Shown here: piece after piece, positions 26,044-37,100 of the stretch
Numbering within the stretch: the first letter of the stretch is position 1
Layout: each line of letters begins with the position of its first letter
DNA from: Geothrix oryzae
Lineage (GTDB): Bacteria; Acidobacteriota; Holophagae; Holophagales; Holophagaceae
Length of the DNA stretch: 64,000 nucleotides
Direction: 5' to 3'
NCBI RefSeq assembly: GCF_030295385.1
Contig: NZ_AP027079.1
Location: forward strand, 2,232,001-2,296,000
Program-made: the position numbers and the translations under genes
Notes under the pieces: model-generated
Seen by the model: the letters and a program-made list of their open reading frames with translations, nothing else
What the model was told of the DNA's origin: nothing
The model's database searches: none

Positions 26044-26708
26044 ACGATTCCGAGATCTTCCACCAGGATCCGCTCTGGGATGAGGGCGGCGACCTTCCAG
26101 GGGCCCTGGAAGCCCTGTTCACCGCCGCCGGCGAAGTGCTCGACCTGGCGCGGCTCCGCGAGCTGACGGGCCTGGGCGACGGGGCCCTCCAGCAGGGCAT
26201 CGAGAAGCTGCAGGAGCGCCTGCAGGGCGCTTCCGGACTGCGCCTGTTGGAAGTGGGCGGGGGCTGGCGCATGGCCACCAGCCCCGTCTACAAGGAGATG
26301 GTCTCGCGCCTGGTGACCACCACCCGCAGCGGCAAGCTCACACCGGCCCAGATCGAGGCGCTGGCCATCATCGCCTACCGCCAGCCCGTCACCATCACTG
26401 AGCTGAACGCCATCCGGGGCGTCACCAGCAGCGCCAACCAGGTGAAGAGCCTCATGGAGCGCCAGCTCATCACGCCCGCCGGACGCAAGCCCGTGGTGGG
26501 CCGCCCCATGACCTACGCCACCACCCAGGCCTTCCTGCTGCACTTCGGCCTGAAGGGCCTGCACGACCTGCCCCAGCTGGCGGATTTCGGCGAGGGCCGC
26601 CTCGAGGCCGAAGCCCTGGCCGCCCTGGAGCCGCCCCTTCCCGAAGACGGCCTCTTCGGCGAGGGCATGCTGGCAGACGATTCTCCCGACGAAAGCGCCG
26701 AACCATGA
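26040..26708 (+). CDS. scpB: segregation and condensation protein B
   Basis: 222 residues from a GTG that overlaps the psd stop. The central winged-helix block (LTPAQIEALAIIAYRQPVT, ELNAIRGVTSSANQVKSLM, GRPMTYATTQAFLLHFGLK) is diagnostic for ScpB, the kite subunit of the SMC-ScpAB condensin. ScpA is not in the window. The C-terminal tail is acidic and low-complexity. The stop overlaps the next gene by 4 bp (ATGA). Confidence 0.95.
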   Translation: MNDSEIFHQDPLWDEGGDLPGALEALFTAAGEVLDLARLRELTGLGDGALQQGIEKLQERLQGASGLRLLEVGGGWRMATSPVYKEMVSRLVTTTRSGKLTPAQIEALAIIAYRQPVTITELNAIRGVTSSANQVKSLMERQLITPAGRKPVVGRPMTYATTQAFLLHFGLKGLHDLPQLADFGEGRLEAEALAALEPPLPEDGLFGEGMLADDSPDESAEP

Positions 26709-26953
26709 ACCAGCCCACCCTCAGCCTCGAAGAACAGCCCGCCAAGCCCAAGGCGGAAAGCCCCACGGGCGTCTTCCTCCAGCCCTGGCAGAAGGGCGGC
26801 CTGCTGGTGCTGATCCTCGGATTCCTATACCTGAGGATGTGGCGCCGCAAGCGGGCCCACACCCTCGTGTGCAGCCACTGCGGCAAGAAGAATCCGCCCC
26901 ACCAGAGCAACTGCCAGAAATGCGCCGCTCCGCTGATGCGGATTCACGGATAG
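26705..26953 (+). CDS. small membrane-anchored zinc-ribbon protein
   Basis: 82 residues. One hydrophobic segment (about 30-45: GGLLVLILGFLYLRMW) is followed by a zinc-ribbon, C-S-H-C ... C-Q-K-C, of the short rubredoxin-like type. It is the last gene of the psd-scpB operon, translationally coupled to scpB by ATGA. Its function is unknown; the zinc site suggests protein or nucleic-acid contact at the membrane. Confidence 0.7.
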   Translation: MNQPTLSLEEQPAKPKAESPTGVFLQPWQKGGLLVLILGFLYLRMWRRKRAHTLVCSHCGKKNPPHQSNCQKCAAPLMRIHG

Positions 26954-26997
26954 CCCGACGGATCGTCCGGGATCGCCCGGGATCGTACGGCGGATTC

Positions 26998-27228
26998 CTA
27001 GAACTCGATCTCGATGGACTCTTCGGCGAGGTCGTTCTCTTCGCCCAGCACTTCGCAGGCGGCGCCGTACATCTGCAGCACGGCGGTCTTGCGGTTGCTC
27101 AGGCTGGTGAGCAGATCCTTCACGCGCTGAACCTCGGAGGCGATGGTGTTGTTGATCTGGGACACCTCGGAGCGGCAGCGCTCGCGGGTGGTCTCGTAGA
27201 AGGCCTTCTGGTCCTGGCTCAGATCCAT
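26998..27228 (-). CDS. small conserved helical protein
   Basis: 76 residues from the ATG at 27228, which has AGGAG five bases upstream; an upstream extension lacks a better start. It begins MDLSQDQKAFYETTRE and ends in acidic residues (EESIEIEF). It is predicted to be almost all helical, with a heptad-like middle (INNTIASEVQRVKDLL), so a small coiled-coil. I do not recognise the family. It is convergent with the zinc-ribbon gene. Confidence 0.6.
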   Translation of the reverse strand: MDLSQDQKAFYETTRERCRSEVSQINNTIASEVQRVKDLLTSLSNRKTAVLQMYGAACEVLGEENDLAEESIEIEF

Positions 27229-27360
27229 GGGAACTCCTGGCGGAAAAAGGGGACACAAGGGGGAAACCCCGAGTCTACCCCGGTTGGAGCCTTGCGGTTC
27301 ATCACAATGCCCCCGGCAGCGTGCCGGCGAAACAGACCCGAGGGCCCGAGGATCAGCGGG

Positions 27361-29475
27361 TCAGGACCACCGGGCGATGGCCAGCATGACCACCAGGAGC
27401 ACGGCCAGTCCGAGGATCAGGGGCAGCAGCCAGCGCGGCCGGACGACCGTCTTGGGCGGTTCCGGGAGATCCGCCGCGGGCTCCTGCGGCGACGCCTCGC
27501 TGGCAGTGACGGGAGCGCGTCCGTACGGGGCCGTGGTGCCGGTGTGGTCGCCCATGGACCGGTAGGCCCCGCTGGTGAGGCTGGTGGGCACGGGGAATTG
27601 GGTCGCCACCAGGTGTTCCAGCCGCTCCCGGGTGCCGTTGAGCAGGGCATTCACATACTCGGCCACATCGTGCTCGGCGATGGGTGTCCCCAGGCGCTGG
27701 AGGTAGTCGCGGAGGTCCCGCTCCATGAACCGGGCGGAGGGGTAGCGGTGATCCACGCTCTTCTGGAGGGCCCGGTTCACGATGGCCACCATGTCCCTGG
27801 ACACATTGGGATTCAGGGCGTGCAGGTCCGACACCCGGCCCAGGCGCACCTTCTCCAGCACGCCCAGCTCGGAATCCGCCTGGAAGCACCGTTCCCCCGT
27901 GAGCAGTTCGAAGAGCACGAGGCCCAGCGAATACAGGTCCGACCGGTTGTCCAGGGGCTGTCCCGTGGCCTGCTCGGGGCTCATGTAGAGCAGCTTGCCC
28001 TTGAGCGCGCCGGCCACCGTGTGGCTGGCCTTGTTGGCCGCCTTGGCGATGCCGAAGTCCACCAGCTTCACGGCGCCTTCGGTCGAGAGGATCACATTCT
28101 GCGGGCTGATGTCCCGGTGGACCAGCTTGAGCTCGCGGTCGTCGAAGCCCCGCTTCCGGTGCGCGTAGTCAAGCGCCGCAGCCACCTTCATCACCACGAA
28201 GGCCGCGATCTGCTCCGGGAAGGGCTGCCCGTATTCCCGCACCTTCCGCAGCAGGGTGCGCAGATCCCGGCCGTTCACATATTCCATGGCGATGTAGTGC
28301 GAGCTGCCGGCCTTCCCCAGGTCGAAGATCTGGACGATGTTCGGGTGGGTCAGCTGGGCCGCCAGCTTGGCCTCGTCGATGAACATCGTGACGAAGTCCT
28401 CGTTGTCGCTGAAGTGCGGCAGGATCCGCTTGATGGCCACGATCTTCTGGAAACCCTGCACGCCGCGCTGCTGGGCCTTGAACAGTTCCGCCATGCCGCC
28501 GATGGCGATCTTCTCCAGCAGGAAGTAGTTCCCGTACTCCTCGAGCACCTCCGGAGCCCCACCCGCGGCCGGCCGGGCCACAGGCGGCGCGGCGGGAGGC
28601 GCGGAGGCCCCCTCCCCGGCCCACTCGAAGGGATCGTTCACGCCCGAGATCCCGCTGAGGGTGAAGTCCGAGGGCCCCAGCGGTTCGGTCAGGGCTGGCG
28701 GGGGGGCGACCGGAGCCTGCGGTGCGGCGGCGGGTCTCAGCGGTTCCGCGACCTTCACGGCGGCCACCGGCAGGTTGCCCCGCTCAGGAACGGCCACAGG
28801 AAGGGGCACCGCCCGGGGGACGGCCTGGGGGATGACCCGGGGCACAGGGAGGGCCTCCACCTCCTCGATCACCCGGCCGAAGATGTCCGCGGCGCTGAGC
28901 GGGGGCTGGGAGACCGGATGACCATCCGCCTCGGGGGACCACCCCGCCCCCCCCTCGAACAGGGAGAAGGGATCGGCCGGCGGTTCCGGCCTGGGCTCCA
29001 GGTTCGAGACCGGACTCGAAACCGGGCTCGAAGAAACGCCTGGGCTGGGGCCCACATCCGCTCCCCGCTCCAGGTCGGCCAGAAGGTCCCCGAAGATGTC
29101 GTCCGTGGTGAGCTGGGTGTCCTCCGGGCGGTAGCGGCGCAGGGCCGCGAGGATCTCCGCCTCGGATCCGGACTGTTCCAGGAAACCCTGGAGGTCGAGC
29201 TTCCCGCGCGCCTCGGCCGCCTGCTCGCCCACCCAGGCCAGCACCGGAAGGGTGGGCCGCCGTTCCCGGAGGACCTGGACCAGGCGGTGGCCCACGGCCT
29301 CCGGCGAAGCCAGCTCCACCAGGAGCAGGTCCGGATCCAGGCCCGTCTGCAGGAAGGATTCCGCTCCGGCGGCCCCCACCCAGCGCACGGCCCAGCCGTC
29401 CCCCTCCATGGCGGAGACCAGACCAGGCGTCCGGTAGGATTCGCCTTCCACGATGAGAAGCAGGGGACGGGGCAT
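27361..29475 (-). CDS. Ser/Thr protein kinase with N-terminal pseudo-receiver
   Basis: About 704 residues from ATG 29475. Residues 1-115 resemble a receiver domain, but the phospho-acceptor position is Glu (LLLVELASP) and the conserved Lys is absent. A Pro/Ser-rich linker follows (about 120-300). The kinase domain spans about 316-590: an atypical glycine loop (EKIAIGGMAELF), AIKRI Lys, the catalytic H-R-D-I-S-P-Q-N (near 451), D-F-G (near 471) and SPEQATG. A C-terminal membrane segment (about 682-700) anchors it. It should phosphorylate Ser/Thr in the cytoplasm; the N terminus may be a fixed interaction module. Confidence 0.88.
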   Translation of the reverse strand: MPRPLLLIVEGESYRTPGLVSAMEGDGWAVRWVGAAGAESFLQTGLDPDLLLVELASPEAVGHRLVQVLRERRPTLPVLAWVGEQAAEARGKLDLQGFLEQSGSEAEILAALRRYRPEDTQLTTDDIFGDLLADLERGADVGPSPGVSSSPVSSPVSNLEPRPEPPADPFSLFEGGAGWSPEADGHPVSQPPLSAADIFGRVIEEVEALPVPRVIPQAVPRAVPLPVAVPERGNLPVAAVKVAEPLRPAAAPQAPVAPPPALTEPLGPSDFTLSGISGVNDPFEWAGEGASAPPAAPPVARPAAGGAPEVLEEYGNYFLLEKIAIGGMAELFKAQQRGVQGFQKIVAIKRILPHFSDNEDFVTMFIDEAKLAAQLTHPNIVQIFDLGKAGSSHYIAMEYVNGRDLRTLLRKVREYGQPFPEQIAAFVVMKVAAALDYAHRKRGFDDRELKLVHRDISPQNVILSTEGAVKLVDFGIAKAANKASHTVAGALKGKLLYMSPEQATGQPLDNRSDLYSLGLVLFELLTGERCFQADSELGVLEKVRLGRVSDLHALNPNVSRDMVAIVNRALQKSVDHRYPSARFMERDLRDYLQRLGTPIAEHDVAEYVNALLNGTRERLEHLVATQFPVPTSLTSGAYRSMGDHTGTTAPYGRAPVTASEASPQEPAADLPEPPKTVVRPRWLLPLILGLAVLLVVMLAIARWS

Positions 29476-29620
29476 TGGGATCCAGAAGATGCAGTGAGGA
29501 TCCAGGGTAGCGGGAGGGATTCCGCCTCGCCATAACTCGGAATCTGAGATACACTTCTCGTTCGGTCCGGCCCGTTCCCTGGCGCCGTCCCGAAATCCAC
29601 GGGAAAGGAGGTGCATCCAC

Positions 29621-29827
29621 ATGCCTTTGGTCAAGGTCAAAGAAGACGAGACTTTCGAGTTCGCCCTTCGCCGCTTCAAGCGGAAGTGCGAGAAGTCCGG
29701 CATCCTCAGCGAGCTGAAGAAGCGCCAGCACTACGAAAAGCCCAGCACCAAGCGCAAGCGCAAGATGCTCGCCGCCCGCAAGAAGACCCTGAAGCGCCTC
29801 GCTCAGGAACGGCGCATGATCGGTTGA
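29621..29827 (+). CDS. rpsU: 30S ribosomal protein S21
   Basis: 68 residues, very basic, with the S21 pattern [24 protein letters not shown] and a Lys/Arg-rich tail. A strong AAGGAGG site lies 8 bp before the ATG. A perfect terminator follows at 29851. The upstream 145 bp is shared with the divergent kinase gene and includes a GATACACTT stretch that could be a -10 element. Confidence 0.97.
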   Translation: MPLVKVKEDETFEFALRRFKRKCEKSGILSELKKRQHYEKPSTKRKRKMLAARKKTLKRLAQERRMIG

Positions 29828-29850
29828 GATGAAGCTTCGCTTCCTCTCGA

Positions 29851-29876
29851 AAAAGGCCCGCGGAAGCGGGCCTTTT
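29851..29876 (+). terminator. rho-independent terminator after rpsU
   Basis: An 11-bp stem AAAAGGCCCGC / GCGGGCCTTTT with a GGAA loop, followed by GTTTTAC, lies 24 bp after the rpsU stop and 43 bp before mutS2. Confidence 0.9.
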
Positions 29877-29918
29877 GTTTTACTGAAGACTCAAGACTGA
29901 GGACTCAAGACTCCCGCC

Positions 29919-32339
29919 ATGAACCCTGAACTCGACGCCCTGGAATTCCCCGATGCGATCCGGCTGGTGCAGGCGGGCGCGCGCACGCTTCCCGCCCGCG
30001 CCGCCCTCGGCGCCATGCACCCCTGGGATGGGCTCACGGGGCTGCGGCGGCTGTACCAGCTGGAGCTCCAGGATCTCTGGGCCGCCTCGCCGGACCGGCT
30101 GCCCATCCTCCCCATGGATGAATCCCTGGACGAGCTGCTCAACCCTGCGGGTTGGCTGCTGCCCGAGCACTGGCGGCAGCTCCGGGATGGCCTGAAGGCC
30201 CTGTCCCGGCTGCTTTCGAGTCTGGCCGACCTGCCCTGGCCCGAGTGCCGCCCCGCGCCGCCGGGCACGCACCTCGGCATCGACCGGCTCCAGGTGACGG
30301 CCGCCCTGCTGCCGGATCCCGCTCCCGTGGCCGAGCGGCTGGCCAAGAGCTTCAACCCCGACGGCCAGCTGGATCCCCTGCGCATCCCCGCCCTGGCCAG
30401 CCTCCACCGGAGCCGCCAGGAGGCCTTCCAGGCCGTGCAGGCCAAGCTCCAGAAGCTCCTGCGGGCCACGCCCGACGCCTTCAACGAGGCCATGGTCGTC
30501 GATCGCAACGGCCGCTTCTGCCTGCCGGTCCGGTCGGAGCGGCGGAGTCTGGTGCCGGGCCTGGTGCTGGACCGCAGCGGCAGCGGAGCCACGGTCTTCG
30601 TGGAGCCCATGGAGGCCGTGCCCCTCAACAACGCCTTCGTGGAAGCCGATCGCGACTACGCCCAGGCCGTCCAGGCCTTCCTGCGCGACCTGCTGGCGGA
30701 GCTGCGCACCCGGCGGGAGGACTTCACCCGCTGGCGCGACCTCCAGGCCCGGGCGGACCAGGGTCTGGCGCTCCTCCGCTGGGCGGTCCTCTGCGACGGC
30801 CGCCTGCCCGAGCTGGAAGCCGATCCGAAGCAGGGCCGCCTCTGCCTCCTGGAGGCCCGCCACCCCATGCTGCTGCCCGCCGTGCGCGAGGCCATGGGCC
30901 TGGAGCCCCTGCCCCACCCGGTGGTGCCCCTGAACCTAGTCCTGGAGGCGGAGAAGCCAGGGCTCGTCATCTCCGGCTCGAACACCGGCGGCAAGACCGT
31001 CGTCCTCAAGACCGTGGGCCTGCTCTCGGCCCTGGCGGCCAGCGGCTGCGCGGTGCCGGTCCGGGAAGGCTCCAGCTTCCCCGCCCTGCCCAGCCTCCAT
31101 GCGGACATCGGCGACCACCAGACCATCACGGGAAGCCTCTCGACCTTCAGTAGCCATATATTGCACTTAAAAGAGATCCTGAAAAACGTCCATGACGGCG
31201 GACTGGTACTGCTGGATGAGCTGGGCACGGGCACCGATCCCAAGGAAGGCGCCGCCCTGGGCATCGCCCTCCTCCAGACCCTGTCCCGGCGCCGCTGCTG
31301 GATCCTGTGTTCCACCCACCTGGGCGAGATCAGCCAGTGGGCCCTGCGCCACATGCGGTTCCAGAATGCCTCGGTCCAGTTCGACGAGGACCGTCTGGCC
31401 CCCACCTACCGCCTGCTGGTGGGCCAGCCGGGGCAGAGCCGCGCCCTCACCATCGCCGCCAAGCTGGGCCTCCCCAAGCCCGTGCTGGAGCACGCCGACA
31501 AGGTGCTGGGCCAGCGCGAACAGGACTGGCGGGACTTCCTGCGGGAGCTGGAGGCCGAGCGTACGCGCCTGCTGGAGGAGGCCGAGACCCTGCGCCAAGG
31601 GCAGGCCGCCGCGGAAAAGGACCGGGAGATCCTCCGCCAGCGGGAGGAGAAGCTGCGCCTCGAACGCGAGACCTTCCAGCGGGAATCCAAGGAGAAAGTC
31701 GCCCGGGTGCTGGATTTCCTCGACCACGAGGGCAAGCGGCTGGTGCGCGAGCTGAAGGATCGCCAGAAGGCGGCGGAGGTCAACGCCGACCGCCTGGGCA
31801 CCGAGGCCCACGAGCGGGTGAAGCAGCTGACGCGCCTCGCCGAGGCCGAGCTGTCGCCCGGCCGGAACCCCGCCCGGAGCGCCGCCCCCGTGGAGATCCG
31901 CGAAGGCGGCTTCGCCCGCCACCGGGGCCTGGGCGTCGAAGGCAGGGTGGTGGCCCTGAAGGGCGACCGGGCCACGCTGGAAACGCCCCAGGGCCGCCGC
32001 CTGGAATGCCGCCTGGGGGAGCTGGAGCCCATCGGGGCCCGGGAGGCCGCGCCGAAGCCCACGGGCCGGGTCCGGGTGCGCGCCGAGGCCCAGGACATCG
32101 AATCGGAAATGAACCTCATCGGCCGGGCCAGTGACGAGGTGGACAGCGAAATCTACCGCTTCGTGGAGGAGGCCCTGGCCGCGGGCCGCCGCACCATCCG
32201 CATCGTCCATGGCCACGGCACCGGAAAATTGAAAGCTGCCGTAAGGGAGGCCCTGCGGGGACACCCCGGCATCGCCCGGGTCGAGGATGCACCGCAAAAT
32301 CAGGGCGGCGCCGGCGCCACCGTCATCTCCCTCAGGTAG
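29919..32339 (+). CDS. mutS2: MutS2-family DNA-binding ATPase/endonuclease
   Basis: 806 residues, usual MutS2 length. It lacks the mismatch-recognition domain, has a MutS core and ATPase (Walker A G-S-N-T-G-G-K-T near 353; [14 protein letters not shown]), a long coiled-coil region (about 540-640) and a C-terminal Smr domain ([16 protein letters not shown]). In other bacteria MutS2 acts on branched DNA to limit recombination and also rescues collided ribosomes. A short stretch at 31142-31195 has codons (ATA, TTA, TTG, AAA) rare in this window. Confidence 0.95.
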   Translation: MNPELDALEFPDAIRLVQAGARTLPARAALGAMHPWDGLTGLRRLYQLELQDLWAASPDRLPILPMDESLDELLNPAGWLLPEHWRQLRDGLKALSRLLSSLADLPWPECRPAPPGTHLGIDRLQVTAALLPDPAPVAERLAKSFNPDGQLDPLRIPALASLHRSRQEAFQAVQAKLQKLLRATPDAFNEAMVVDRNGRFCLPVRSERRSLVPGLVLDRSGSGATVFVEPMEAVPLNNAFVEADRDYAQAVQAFLRDLLAELRTRREDFTRWRDLQARADQGLALLRWAVLCDGRLPELEADPKQGRLCLLEARHPMLLPAVREAMGLEPLPHPVVPLNLVLEAEKPGLVISGSNTGGKTVVLKTVGLLSALAASGCAVPVREGSSFPALPSLHADIGDHQTITGSLSTFSSHILHLKEILKNVHDGGLVLLDELGTGTDPKEGAALGIALLQTLSRRRCWILCSTHLGEISQWALRHMRFQNASVQFDEDRLAPTYRLLVGQPGQSRALTIAAKLGLPKPVLEHADKVLGQREQDWRDFLRELEAERTRLLEEAETLRQGQAAAEKDREILRQREEKLRLERETFQRESKEKVARVLDFLDHEGKRLVRELKDRQKAAEVNADRLGTEAHERVKQLTRLAEAELSPGRNPARSAAPVEIREGGFARHRGLGVEGRVVALKGDRATLETPQGRRLECRLGELEPIGAREAAPKPTGRVRVRAEAQDIESEMNLIGRASDEVDSEIYRFVEEALAAGRRTIRIVHGHGTGKLKAAVREALRGHPGIARVEDAPQNQGGAGATVISLR

Positions 32340-32407
32340 CGCCTCGAAACTCAACCCGCGGTCCCGCCCGCCCGATGGGTTGTGGACACACCTCTTTAGG
32401 GGCGGCC

Positions 32408-33961
32408 ATGGAATTCTGGAACAACCTCAATGTCCGAAAGAAGCTGCTGTATTCCATCCTCGCCCTGGCGGCGGTGCTGGGCACTGCGGCGACGGTGTTT
32501 TCCCTCTGGCGCCTGAACACTGCGCTGAATGACGGCCTCAAGCTCGAGGCCAGCAGTCTGGCTTCCCTGGTCTCGGATGGCATCCAGTCGGGTGTCCAGT
32601 TCGAGGACCTGGGGCTCGTCGAGCGCGGCCTGGACGGCATGAAGGACAACAACGACATCACCCAGGCCGCCCTCGTGGCCCTGGATCCCGCCACCAAGGC
32701 CCCCAAGGTCGTCACCAAGTCCAAGGCCAAGCCCTCCCAGATCGACCTGGCCCCCTTCGCCGGTGCCTTCCTCACGGAAGCCGCCAAGAAGGATCTTTCC
32801 AAAGACAACATGACCTTTGAGAAGGACGGCTTCCTGGTCGTCGGCTCCCTCGTGAAGATCGAAGGGGCCCCCAACAAGTCCTACCTCATGCTGCTGGCCA
32901 ACCGGGACCGCGTCCGCAAGGACCAGATGGGCGCCCTCCTGGGCATGGCCATCCTCGGCGTGCTCATGATCGCCGCCGGATTCGGCGCGGCCTGGTTCCT
33001 GGGCAACGCCATCGTCACCCCCCTGGAGAACATCCAGCGGCGCATGCGCGACATCTCCGAGGGCGAGGGCGACCTCACCGCCCGCCTGGATGTGCACGGC
33101 AACGATGAGATCGCCGCCCTGGCCGGCCACTTCAACCGGTTCGTGGAGAACATCCACCAGATCGTCCAGCAGGTGATGGCCATCTCCACCAACATCGCGT
33201 CGGGTTCGCTCCAGATGTCGGCCGGCATGTCCGAGATGCACAGCACGGCCCAGAGCATCGCCCACTCCGCCGAAAACCAGAAGGCCAGCGTCACGACCAC
33301 CACCAGCAGCGTCCAGGGCATCGCCGGCTCCTCCCAGGTGGTCAATTCCAATGTCGCGGACGCCCTCCTGGTCTTCGAGCAGGCCCAGCAGGCCGCGGGC
33401 AAGGGCGGCACGGCCGTGGGCAGCGCCATCTCCGGCATGCGCGCCATCGACCAGAACTCGAAGCAGATCGGCAACATCCTCACCGTGATCACCGAGATCG
33501 CCAACCAGACGAACCTGCTCTCCCTCAACGCCGCCATCGAGGCCGCCAAGGCCGGCGAACACGGCAAGGGCTTCGCGGTGGTCGCCGAGGAGGTGCGCAA
33601 GCTGGCCGAGCGCAGTGCCACCGCCGCCAAGGAGATCACGGCCCTCATCCAGACCTCGAACCGGGCCATCAACGACGGCACGAAGATGGTGAACACGGCC
33701 GGCGAGGCGCTGAACAGCATCCAGAGCGCCATCACCGATTCCGCCGAGCGGATGAAGACCATCGGGGGCCAGAGCGAGACCCAGAGCCACGACAGCCAGT
33801 CCGTGGTGGCCGCCATGGGCAACCTCACCGCCATCGCCGAGCAGAATGCCGCGGCCATGGAGGAGATGGCCGCCACCATCAAGGAATCCACCCGCACCGT
33901 GGACGAGCTGAGCCATCTCGCCGAGCAGCTCAACTCCCTGGTGGCCCGCTTCAGGATCTGA
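32408..33961 (+). CDS. methyl-accepting chemotaxis protein
   Basis: 517 residues from ATG 32408 (AGGGG upstream); an ATG at 32375 is an alternative. TM1 (about 10-32), a small periplasmic domain, TM2 (about 177-200), HAMP (about 198-252) and a long signalling coiled coil with the hairpin tip [20 protein letters not shown]. The ligand is unknown. It is flanked by a terminator just downstream. No che genes are adjacent. Confidence 0.95.
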   Translation: MEFWNNLNVRKKLLYSILALAAVLGTAATVFSLWRLNTALNDGLKLEASSLASLVSDGIQSGVQFEDLGLVERGLDGMKDNNDITQAALVALDPATKAPKVVTKSKAKPSQIDLAPFAGAFLTEAAKKDLSKDNMTFEKDGFLVVGSLVKIEGAPNKSYLMLLANRDRVRKDQMGALLGMAILGVLMIAAGFGAAWFLGNAIVTPLENIQRRMRDISEGEGDLTARLDVHGNDEIAALAGHFNRFVENIHQIVQQVMAISTNIASGSLQMSAGMSEMHSTAQSIAHSAENQKASVTTTTSSVQGIAGSSQVVNSNVADALLVFEQAQQAAGKGGTAVGSAISGMRAIDQNSKQIGNILTVITEIANQTNLLSLNAAIEAAKAGEHGKGFAVVAEEVRKLAERSATAAKEITALIQTSNRAINDGTKMVNTAGEALNSIQSAITDSAERMKTIGGQSETQSHDSQSVVAAMGNLTAIAEQNAAAMEEMAATIKESTRTVDELSHLAEQLNSLVARFRI

Positions 33962-33977
33962 TCCGCGGCCTTGCTGA

Positions 33978-34010
33978 ACGGAAAAGCCCCGCCCTGCGGG
34001 GCTTTTCCGT
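33978..34010 (+). terminator. rho-independent terminator after the chemoreceptor gene
   Basis: A 15-bp stem ACGGAAAAGCCCCGC / GCGGGGCTTTTCCGT with a 3-base loop, rich in A/T at the base so that it can serve either direction. Confidence 0.88.
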
Positions 34011-34100
34011 GTCCAGTCCACGGGGCGAGCCGTCAGGGAACCAGCGCCCTGCCAGCGCTTCCCCGCCGGGAACGGCGCGTCGCAGGTGCCAGTCTCCACC

Positions 34101-34138
34101 CAAAGGAAAGGCCCCGCGGTCGCGGGGCCTTTCCTTTG
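34101..34138 (-). terminator. terminator of the TonB receptor gene
   Basis: An 18-base inverted repeat (CAAAGGAAAGGCCCCGCG and its complement) lies 13 bp past the stop of the minus-strand TonB receptor gene. With the hairpin at 33978 it separates two convergent genes. Confidence 0.85.
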
Positions 34139-34151
34139 GGACCGGGGAGGA

Positions 34152-37100
34152 TCAGAAGCGGGCGCGGACGCCCAGCTGGACCTCGCGGGTGTTGCGGTCG
34201 GGCAGGTTGATGAAGCCGAAGTCGGTGGTCGGCTGGCCGCCCGTGATGGTCGTCCGCTGGGCCGCCCAGTTGGCCAGGTTGAACACATCGATGAAGGCTT
34301 CGGCCTTGAACCGCTTCGTGAATTCGAAGTTCCGGCTCAGACGAAGGTCCAGCTGCTTCACATGGGGCTGGCGGTACTGGTTGCGCTCGGTGCCGGGCGT
34401 GTAGTCGTTGCGGCCGCTGTCGCCGTTAAGGTCGTTGGTGGAGATGGAACTGTAGGGACGGCCGCTGGTGTAGCTGTAGTTCACGGCGCCCTGGATGCCC
34501 CAGATGATCGGGAAGAAGCCCGCGAAGGTCACGCGCAGGCGGCGGTCGTTGTCGCTGTAGGCCTCGGTGCCGGAGGGATTGGCCGGGTTGTTGGTGTTCG
34601 AGTCGGCCGTGGAGCTCGCGGTGGTGCGCTCGTTGGAGTTGTTGTCGCGGGCCTTGGACCAGGTCAGCGTGGAATTGAAGCCCCAGCCGCTCTCGGAACG
34701 CTTGGAGGCCGTCAGGATGAGGGCCTTGTAGGTGCCTTCACCATCGTTCTTGCTGAGGAACACATTGCCGAAGTTCGTGAAGTCCATCATCCGGCCGTTC
34801 ACCACGGCCCGGTTGGGGCGGCCGGTGGTGGAGAAGGTGTTCGAATTGGGCAGGGCGTAGCCGTCGTTGTAGTAGGAGCCCGCCGGAGCGCCCACCTGGG
34901 CCAGATTGATGTTCACGAAGTACTGAAGGTTCTCGAACTTCGCATACACCGCCTGGAGGCCGAGGGTGAGGCCGTTGTCATAGGCGTGCTCGACGCCCAG
35001 GGCGGTGCGCTTGGCCACGGTCATCTCGTTGCGGGGATCCCAGACCTGGCCCACGCGGCTGGCGGAGGCCAGGCCCGCCAGCAGGTTGGACGGCAGGGCG
35101 CTCAGGATCGTGCCGCCGGCGGAGACGCGCTGGGCGTAGGAGAGGGCGCCCGAGTTGAAGAGCGCGTTGGTGGCGGCCCCGTTGTTGATGAAGTAGGTGG
35201 AGGTGGTGTTCCCGTTGCTGTTCATCGTGTTGGACACGGTGAGGCTGGGGTTCGGGCTGGAGAACCAGCCGTAGCCGCCGCGCAGCAGCGTCTTGCCATT
35301 GCCCTTCAGATCGTAGGTGAACCCGAAGCGAGGGTCGTACGAGGTGGTGTCGTTGGCCTGGTCGAGGCCGGCGAACTGGGCGTTCGGCCGCGGGTTGTCC
35401 GGCTGGTCCTCGCGGGTGGCGCGGAGGCCGAGGCTCAGCATGAGGCGGCGATCCAGCAGGCCCTGGTACTGGCCCTGGACGAAGCCCGCGAAGAGCTTGG
35501 ACTTGTAAGAGATGGCACCGCCGAAGTCGCTGTAGGCGCCCACATAGGTCAGGCTGTCGGCCGCGGCCACGGTCCCGGCCGCCCACTTGTTGGCGATGGA
35601 GTAGTTTCCGAACTGGATGGAGCCGTTCTGGTAGCGGAAGAAGGTGTTCTTGAAGTCGAAGAGCTGGAGATCCAGGCCACCCTTGACCGTCCAGTCTCCC
35701 TGGGTCCAGGTGAGGTTGTCGATGACCTGCCAGCTGTACTCGTCCAATCCGTTGGGCAGGAAGTTGTTCTGGCCGGCGGTGAAGCCGCCGTTCACCTGGA
35801 ACTCGGGCGAGGCGGTGCTGTTCGCGATGCGGGGCCGCCGCTCGATGGCGCGCTGGACGCGGGCCTCGTTCACCAGGTTGGAGCCGAGGACGCTGTTCAA
35901 CTCCACCACCCAGCTGAGGCCGCTGTTCTTCTCCTGGCCCTGCTGCGTCTGGCCCGTGGTGGGCGCGAAGCTGCTGGTGAAGGAGGTGGTGCCGTTCTCG
36001 GACTTCCAGTCCTGGGCGTTCACGCGCAGGGTGGCACGGTGGTTCTCGTTGATGGTCCAGTCCAGGCGGCCGAAGTAGACCGTGTTCGTGCGGTCGTTGG
36101 TGTAGCTCCGGCCGCTTTCCTGGGCCAGCGTGCGCCCGTCATTGCCGACGATCAGCTTGCCGTAGGTGTTGAGGAAGTTGGTGAAGTTGGGCACGGGCGA
36201 GTTGCTGTTGCCACCCGAGCTCGAGATGGCGAAGGAGGGCGTGAAGTCCTCCTTGTACTTGTAGGTCTCGACGCCCACGAAGAAGTGCAGCTTGTCCTTG
36301 ATGATCGGGCCGCCCACATTGACATTGAACTGGGTCTGGGTGAAGTTCTTGGTGAGGGCCTGCTGGGTGTTGATGGTGCCCGCCCGGTCGTAGGGCACCG
36401 GCGTGATGCGCGCCACCAGAGACTTGGGCCGCACCTGGTAGAGGGCCGAACCGCCGAACTCGTTGGTGCCGGTCTTGGAGACGGCGTTGATCACCGCGCC
36501 CGCCGCGTTGCCGTACTGGGCATCGAAGGCGTTGGTGATGATCTGGAGTTCCTTGATGGTGTCGGCGCCGAAGGCGAAGGGGATGCGCGTGGAGCCGCGC
36601 TGCTCGCCGAAGAAGTTCGACTGGTAGGAGGCGCCGTCGATGGTCAGGTTGTTCTGGATGCCCCGGGCGCCCTCCATGGACACGCGGTTGTTGTCCGGAT
36701 CGTAGACCGAGCCGGGCGTGAGCTGCACGAGGTTGGTGAAGTCGCGGCCGTTGAGGGGAATGGATTCGACCAGCTTGGCGTCCACGGCCGTGACGCTGTT
36801 CACCTGCGTGGTGTCCAGGCTCTGGCTCGAGGCGACGATCTCCACCGTGGCGGAGGCCTCGGCCTTGTCCAGGCTGAAGTTCGCGGTGGTGTTCTGGCCC
36901 AGCGACACCTGCACGCTGGTGTCCTTCAGGGTGCGCATGCCGGCCGCGGTGACGGTGAGTTCGTAGCCGCCCACGGGCAGGAGGCCGATGTGGTACTCGC
37001 CCTGGGCATTGGCCGTGGCGGTGCGCACCAGACCCGTCTCGCGGTTCCGCAGCGACAGGGTGGCACCGGCCACGCCCTGGCCGCCCTTGTTCTTGATCAC

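Noticed and set aside
29476-29620. A definite sigma-70 promoter for rpsU
   Set aside because: A GATACACTT word is present but no convincing -35 at the right distance, so it is only mentioned in the rpsU entry.
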